NCBI RefSeq assembly: GCF_002100115.1
Contig: NZ_ANBM01000008.1
Span: forward strand, 62,001 to 126,000
Direction of reading: 5' to 3'
From: Anaerovibrio sp. JC8
GTDB lineage: Bacteria; Bacillota; Negativicutes; Selenomonadales; Selenomonadaceae
DNA length: 64,000 nucleotides
Part shown: piece by piece, positions 61,365 to 64,000 of the stretch
Numbering within the stretch: position 1 is the stretch's first letter
How the letters are laid out: each line of letters opens with the position of its first letter
The notes under the pieces: model-generated
Seen by the model: only the letters and a program-made list of their open reading frames with translations
Told to the model about the DNA's origin: nothing
Databases searched by the model: none
Made by a program: the position numbers and the translations under genes

Positions 61365-64000
61365 TCACTCTTTGCCAGCCAAACGCTTGTAATTTGCCAA
61401 TCTGGTTTCGGCATCCTTCTGAGTCTTCTCAAAGAGAGCATCAGCAGCCTCTGGGAATGCACGCTTCAAGCTGTTGTAGCGAACCTCGCCCATGAGGTAC
61501 TCCTGGAACTTGCCGAAATCTGGCTCCTTGGAATCAAGGCTGAATGGATTCTTGTCGGTGCCAACCAGCTCTGGATTGTAGCGATAGTTAGCCCAATAAC
61601 CGCACTCAACAGCACGGGCAGCTTCCATCTGGGACTTGCCCATACCAATCTTGATACCGTGGTTGATACATGGTGCATAACCAATAATGAGGGATGGTCC
61701 TGGATAAGCCTCAGCCTCAGTGATAGCCTTCAGTACCTGGTTCTTGTCAGCACCCATGTTAACCTGTGCTACATATACATAACCATAGGACATGGCCATC
61801 ATGCCCAAATCCTTCTTCTTGGTCTTCTTACCGGTTGCTGCGAACTGAGCAATTGCTGCAGTAGGAGTAGCCTTGGAAGCCTGACCACCAGTGTTGGAAT
61901 ATACCTCAGTATCGAATACGAATACATTTACATCCTCACCGGAAGCAAGTACATGATCCAGACCGCCGTAGCCGATATCATAAGCCCAGCCGTCGCCGCC
62001 GAAGATCCACTGGGAACGCTTAACCATGAAGTCGCGGTTCTCGTAAATCTTGTTCAGCAGTGGGTCGTCGCCCTTCTCTGCTTCCAGAGCACCAATGAGG
62101 TTCAATGAACGCTCGCGGGTGCCTTCGCCGAGATTCATGTTATCCTTCCAGTCAACCATTGCATTCTTCAATGCATCGGAAATCTTGCCGGATTCAAGAG
62201 CCGCAGTCACGTCAGCTGCCAGAGCCTCACGAACTGCCTTAACACCCAGGAACATACCAAGACCATATTCAGCGTTATCCTCAAAGAGGGAGTTAGCCCA
62301 GGCAGGACCATGACCCCAAGCATTCTTGGTGTATGGCATTGCAGGAGCAGAAGCACCCCAGATGGAGGAGCAGCCAGTAGCGTTGGCTACCATCATGCGG
62401 CCGCCAAAGAGCTGAGTGATGAGCTTGGCATAAGGAGTCTCACCGCAGCCTGCGCACGCACCGGAGAATTCCAGACATGGAGTCTCGAACTGGGAGCCCT
62501 TAACAGTAGTCTTCTTCATAGGGTTAGTCTTAGGGCTAACCTTTACGCCATAGTCAAATACAGCCTGCTTGTCAAGCTGGGTAGCGATAGGCTTCATAAC
62601 CAGGGCCTTCTCCTTGGCAGGACAAACCTGAGCACAGTTGCCGCAGCCGGAGCAGTCCAGAGCAGATACAGCCATGGTGAAGTTCAGGCCCTTGGTACCA
62701 AGTGCTGGCTTGGAGGTAAAGCCCTCTGGTGCAGCATCCTTTTCCTCATCAGTGGTGAGAACCGGACGGATAGCAGCATGTGGGCAAACAAAGGCGCACT
62801 GGTTACACTCGATACACTTGCTGACATCCCACTCAGGAACATTGATGGCGATACCGCGCTTCTCATAAGCAGCAGTGCCGGATGGGAAGGTACCATCAGC
62901 ATGGGCAGCCATCTGCTTAACAGTAATCTTGTTGCCCTCCTGACGGTTAACAGGCTCAAGAATCTCCTTAACATAAGCTGGAACATCAGCCTTGCCGTCA
63001 GCCTCGGCATCCTTGGCATCAGCCCAATCAGCAGGAACATTTACCAGATGCAGGGCATCAATACCGGCATCAACAGCGCCATTGTTCATATCAACGATAT
63101 TCTGGCCCTTCTTGCCGTAGGAAGTTACGATGGCATCCTTCAGATAGCCAACAGCCTTCTGAAGTGGAATAATGTCAGCCAGCTTGAAGAATGCGGATTG
63201 CATTACCATATTGAAACGTCCGCCCAGACCCAGATCCTGAGCGATCTTAACTGCATTTACAGTGTAGAACTTAATGTTGTTCTTGGCGATAAAGCGCTTC
63301 ATGGAAGCCGGCAACTTCTCGGACAGCTCCTCATCAGACCACAGGGTATTCAGCAGGAAGGTACCGCCTGGCTGCAGTCCTGCCAAAAGGTCATACTTAT
63401 TTACATAAGACTGCTGTGAGCAGGAAATAAAGTTGGCATTATCAATAAGATATGGTGATGCGATAGGAGACTTACCAAAGCGCAGGTGAGACATGGTAAT
63501 ACCACCGGACTTCTTGGAGTCATACGCAAAATATGCCTGAGCATACAGATCAGTCTTGTCACCGATAATCTTGATAGCGGACTTGTTGGCACCTACAGTA
63601 CCATCGGAGCCCAGACCCCAGAACTTGCAGGCAGTGGTTCCCTCCGGAGTGAGGTTAACATGCTCTGGATATGGAGCCAAAGAAGTATTGGAAAGATCAT
63701 CAACAATACCAATGGTGAAGCCGTTCTTTGGTGCATCCTTCTTCAGTTCCTCAAATACTCCCAGAACCTGAGTAGGAGATACATCCTTACCACCCAGACC
63801 ATAGCGGCCGCCAACAATCAGTGGATGACGGTCACTTGCATAGAATGCAGTGCGTACATCCTGATACAATGGCTCACCAAGAGCACCTGGCTCCTTGGTA
63901 CGATCCAAGGTGGCAATCTTGGTGGCAGTGGAAGGAATAGCCTTCAGGAAATGCTCTACGGAGAATGGACGGAAGAGATGAACTGCAACTGCACCAACCT
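61365..64000 (-). CDS. nifJ: Pyruvate:ferredoxin (flavodoxin) oxidoreductase, 5'-truncated by the window
   Basis: Single-chain PFOR; about 878 residues of an expected ~1175 are visible, and the frame is open to the right edge (the visible part begins VGAVAVHLFRPFSVEHFLKA). Present are the CoA-binding part, the ferredoxin domain with CIECNQCAFVCPHAAIRP and CSGCGNCAQVCPA, and the C-terminal TPP domain with CAGCGETPYAKL (cysteines for the third cluster), WIFGGDGWAYDIGYGG and TEVYSNTGGQ. It oxidises pyruvate to acetyl-CoA and CO2 and passes electrons to ferredoxin, a mark of anaerobic metabolism. Confidence 0.97.
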   Translation of the reverse strand, partial: VGAVAVHLFRPFSVEHFLKAIPSTATKIATLDRTKEPGALGEPLYQDVRTAFYASDRHPLIVGGRYGLGGKDVSPTQVLGVFEELKKDAPKNGFTIGIVDDLSNTSLAPYPEHVNLTPEGTTACKFWGLGSDGTVGANKSAIKIIGDKTDLYAQAYFAYDSKKSGGITMSHLRFGKSPIASPYLIDNANFISCSQQSYVNKYDLLAGLQPGGTFLLNTLWSDEELSEKLPASMKRFIAKNNIKFYTVNAVKIAQDLGLGGRFNMVMQSAFFKLADIIPLQKAVGYLKDAIVTSYGKKGQNIVDMNNGAVDAGIDALHLVNVPADWADAKDAEADGKADVPAYVKEILEPVNRQEGNKITVKQMAAHADGTFPSGTAAYEKRGIAINVPEWDVSKCIECNQCAFVCPHAAIRPVLTTDEEKDAAPEGFTSKPALGTKGLNFTMAVSALDCSGCGNCAQVCPAKEKALVMKPIATQLDKQAVFDYGVKVSPKTNPMKKTTVKGSQFETPCLEFSGACAGCGETPYAKLITQLFGGRMMVANATGCSSIWGASAPAMPYTKNAWGHGPAWANSLFEDNAEYGLGMFLGVKAVREALAADVTAALESGKISDALKNAMVDWKDNMNLGEGTRERSLNLIGALEAEKGDDPLLNKIYENRDFMVKRSQWIFGGDGWAYDIGYGGLDHVLASGEDVNVFVFDTEVYSNTGGQASKATPTAAIAQFAATGKKTKKKDLGMMAMSYGYVYVAQVNMGADKNQVLKAITEAEAYPGPSLIIGYAPCINHGIKIGMGKSQMEAARAVECGYWANYRYNPELVGTDKNPFSLDSKEPDFGKFQEYLMGEVRYNSLKRAFPEAADALFEKTQKDAETRLANYKRLAGKE

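Overview
This 64 kb stretch looks like chromosome from a diderm Firmicute of the class Negativicutes, probably near Selenomonas or Anaerovibrio in the Selenomonadaceae. It combines Firmicutes-style gene order (tRNAs-rpmG-secE-nusG-rplKAJL-rpoBC; a def-fmt-rsmB-rlmN-PP2C-ftsW-pbp-PASTA kinase run) with outer-membrane features (a 2535-residue type V autotransporter, two RND-type membrane fusion proteins, one RND permease). It also has a flagellin-like protein and strict-anaerobe enzymes (pyruvate:ferredoxin oxidoreductase, an A-type flavoprotein). The genus is an inference from protein content; no 16S gene is present.

Layout. 1-8.2 kb is an accessory patchwork: the start of an efflux adaptor and its TetR regulator with paired operators, a Fic-domain remnant fused to the tail of an enoyl-CoA hydratase-family gene, an orphan small ORF, an acetyltransferase, an isolated flagellin paralog, a rightward metal/Fe-S group (DUF134-NifX fusion, Mrp ATPase, DUF1847), an enoyl-CoA isomerase-like gene and a secreted DUF3298-type protein. 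8.2-15 kb holds a long inverted-repeat element, an ABC-F ATPase, sfsA and an RND pump pair. 15.1-24.8 kb holds the flavodiiron protein, the giant autotransporter with an elaborate 5' leader, and a decayed Rpn-family nuclease.

24.9-40.8 kb is the transcription/translation core on the minus strand. It is interrupted between rplL and rpoB by a two-component pair (double-receiver protein plus hybrid histidine kinase) and a palindromic element. It is headed by four tRNAs (Tyr, fMet, Thr, Met), and rpmG lies between those tRNAs and secE. 40.9-47 kb carries a DEAD-box helicase, a second ABC-F ATPase, a glucosaminidase, an NCS2-type permease and a flippase-like membrane protein. 47-61.2 kb is a nearly gapless minus-strand run from def to folE2: protein N-terminus and rRNA processing (def, fmt, rsmB, rlmN), Ser/Thr phospho-signalling tied to cell-wall growth (two FHA proteins, PP2C, FtsW/RodA, transpeptidase, PASTA kinase), rsgA, rpe, and the queuosine/folate genes queC and folE2. 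The window ends inside nifJ.

The parts I consider most worth a second look are the leader of the autotransporter (small ORF with a G7 tract plus mutually exclusive hairpins), the Fic/enoyl-CoA-hydratase tail fusion whose differences from the intact copy are all synonymous, the two-component pair embedded in the rpl-rpo cluster, and two unrelated long palindromic intergenic elements. I did not find a CRISPR array, rRNA gene, complete insertion sequence or prophage.
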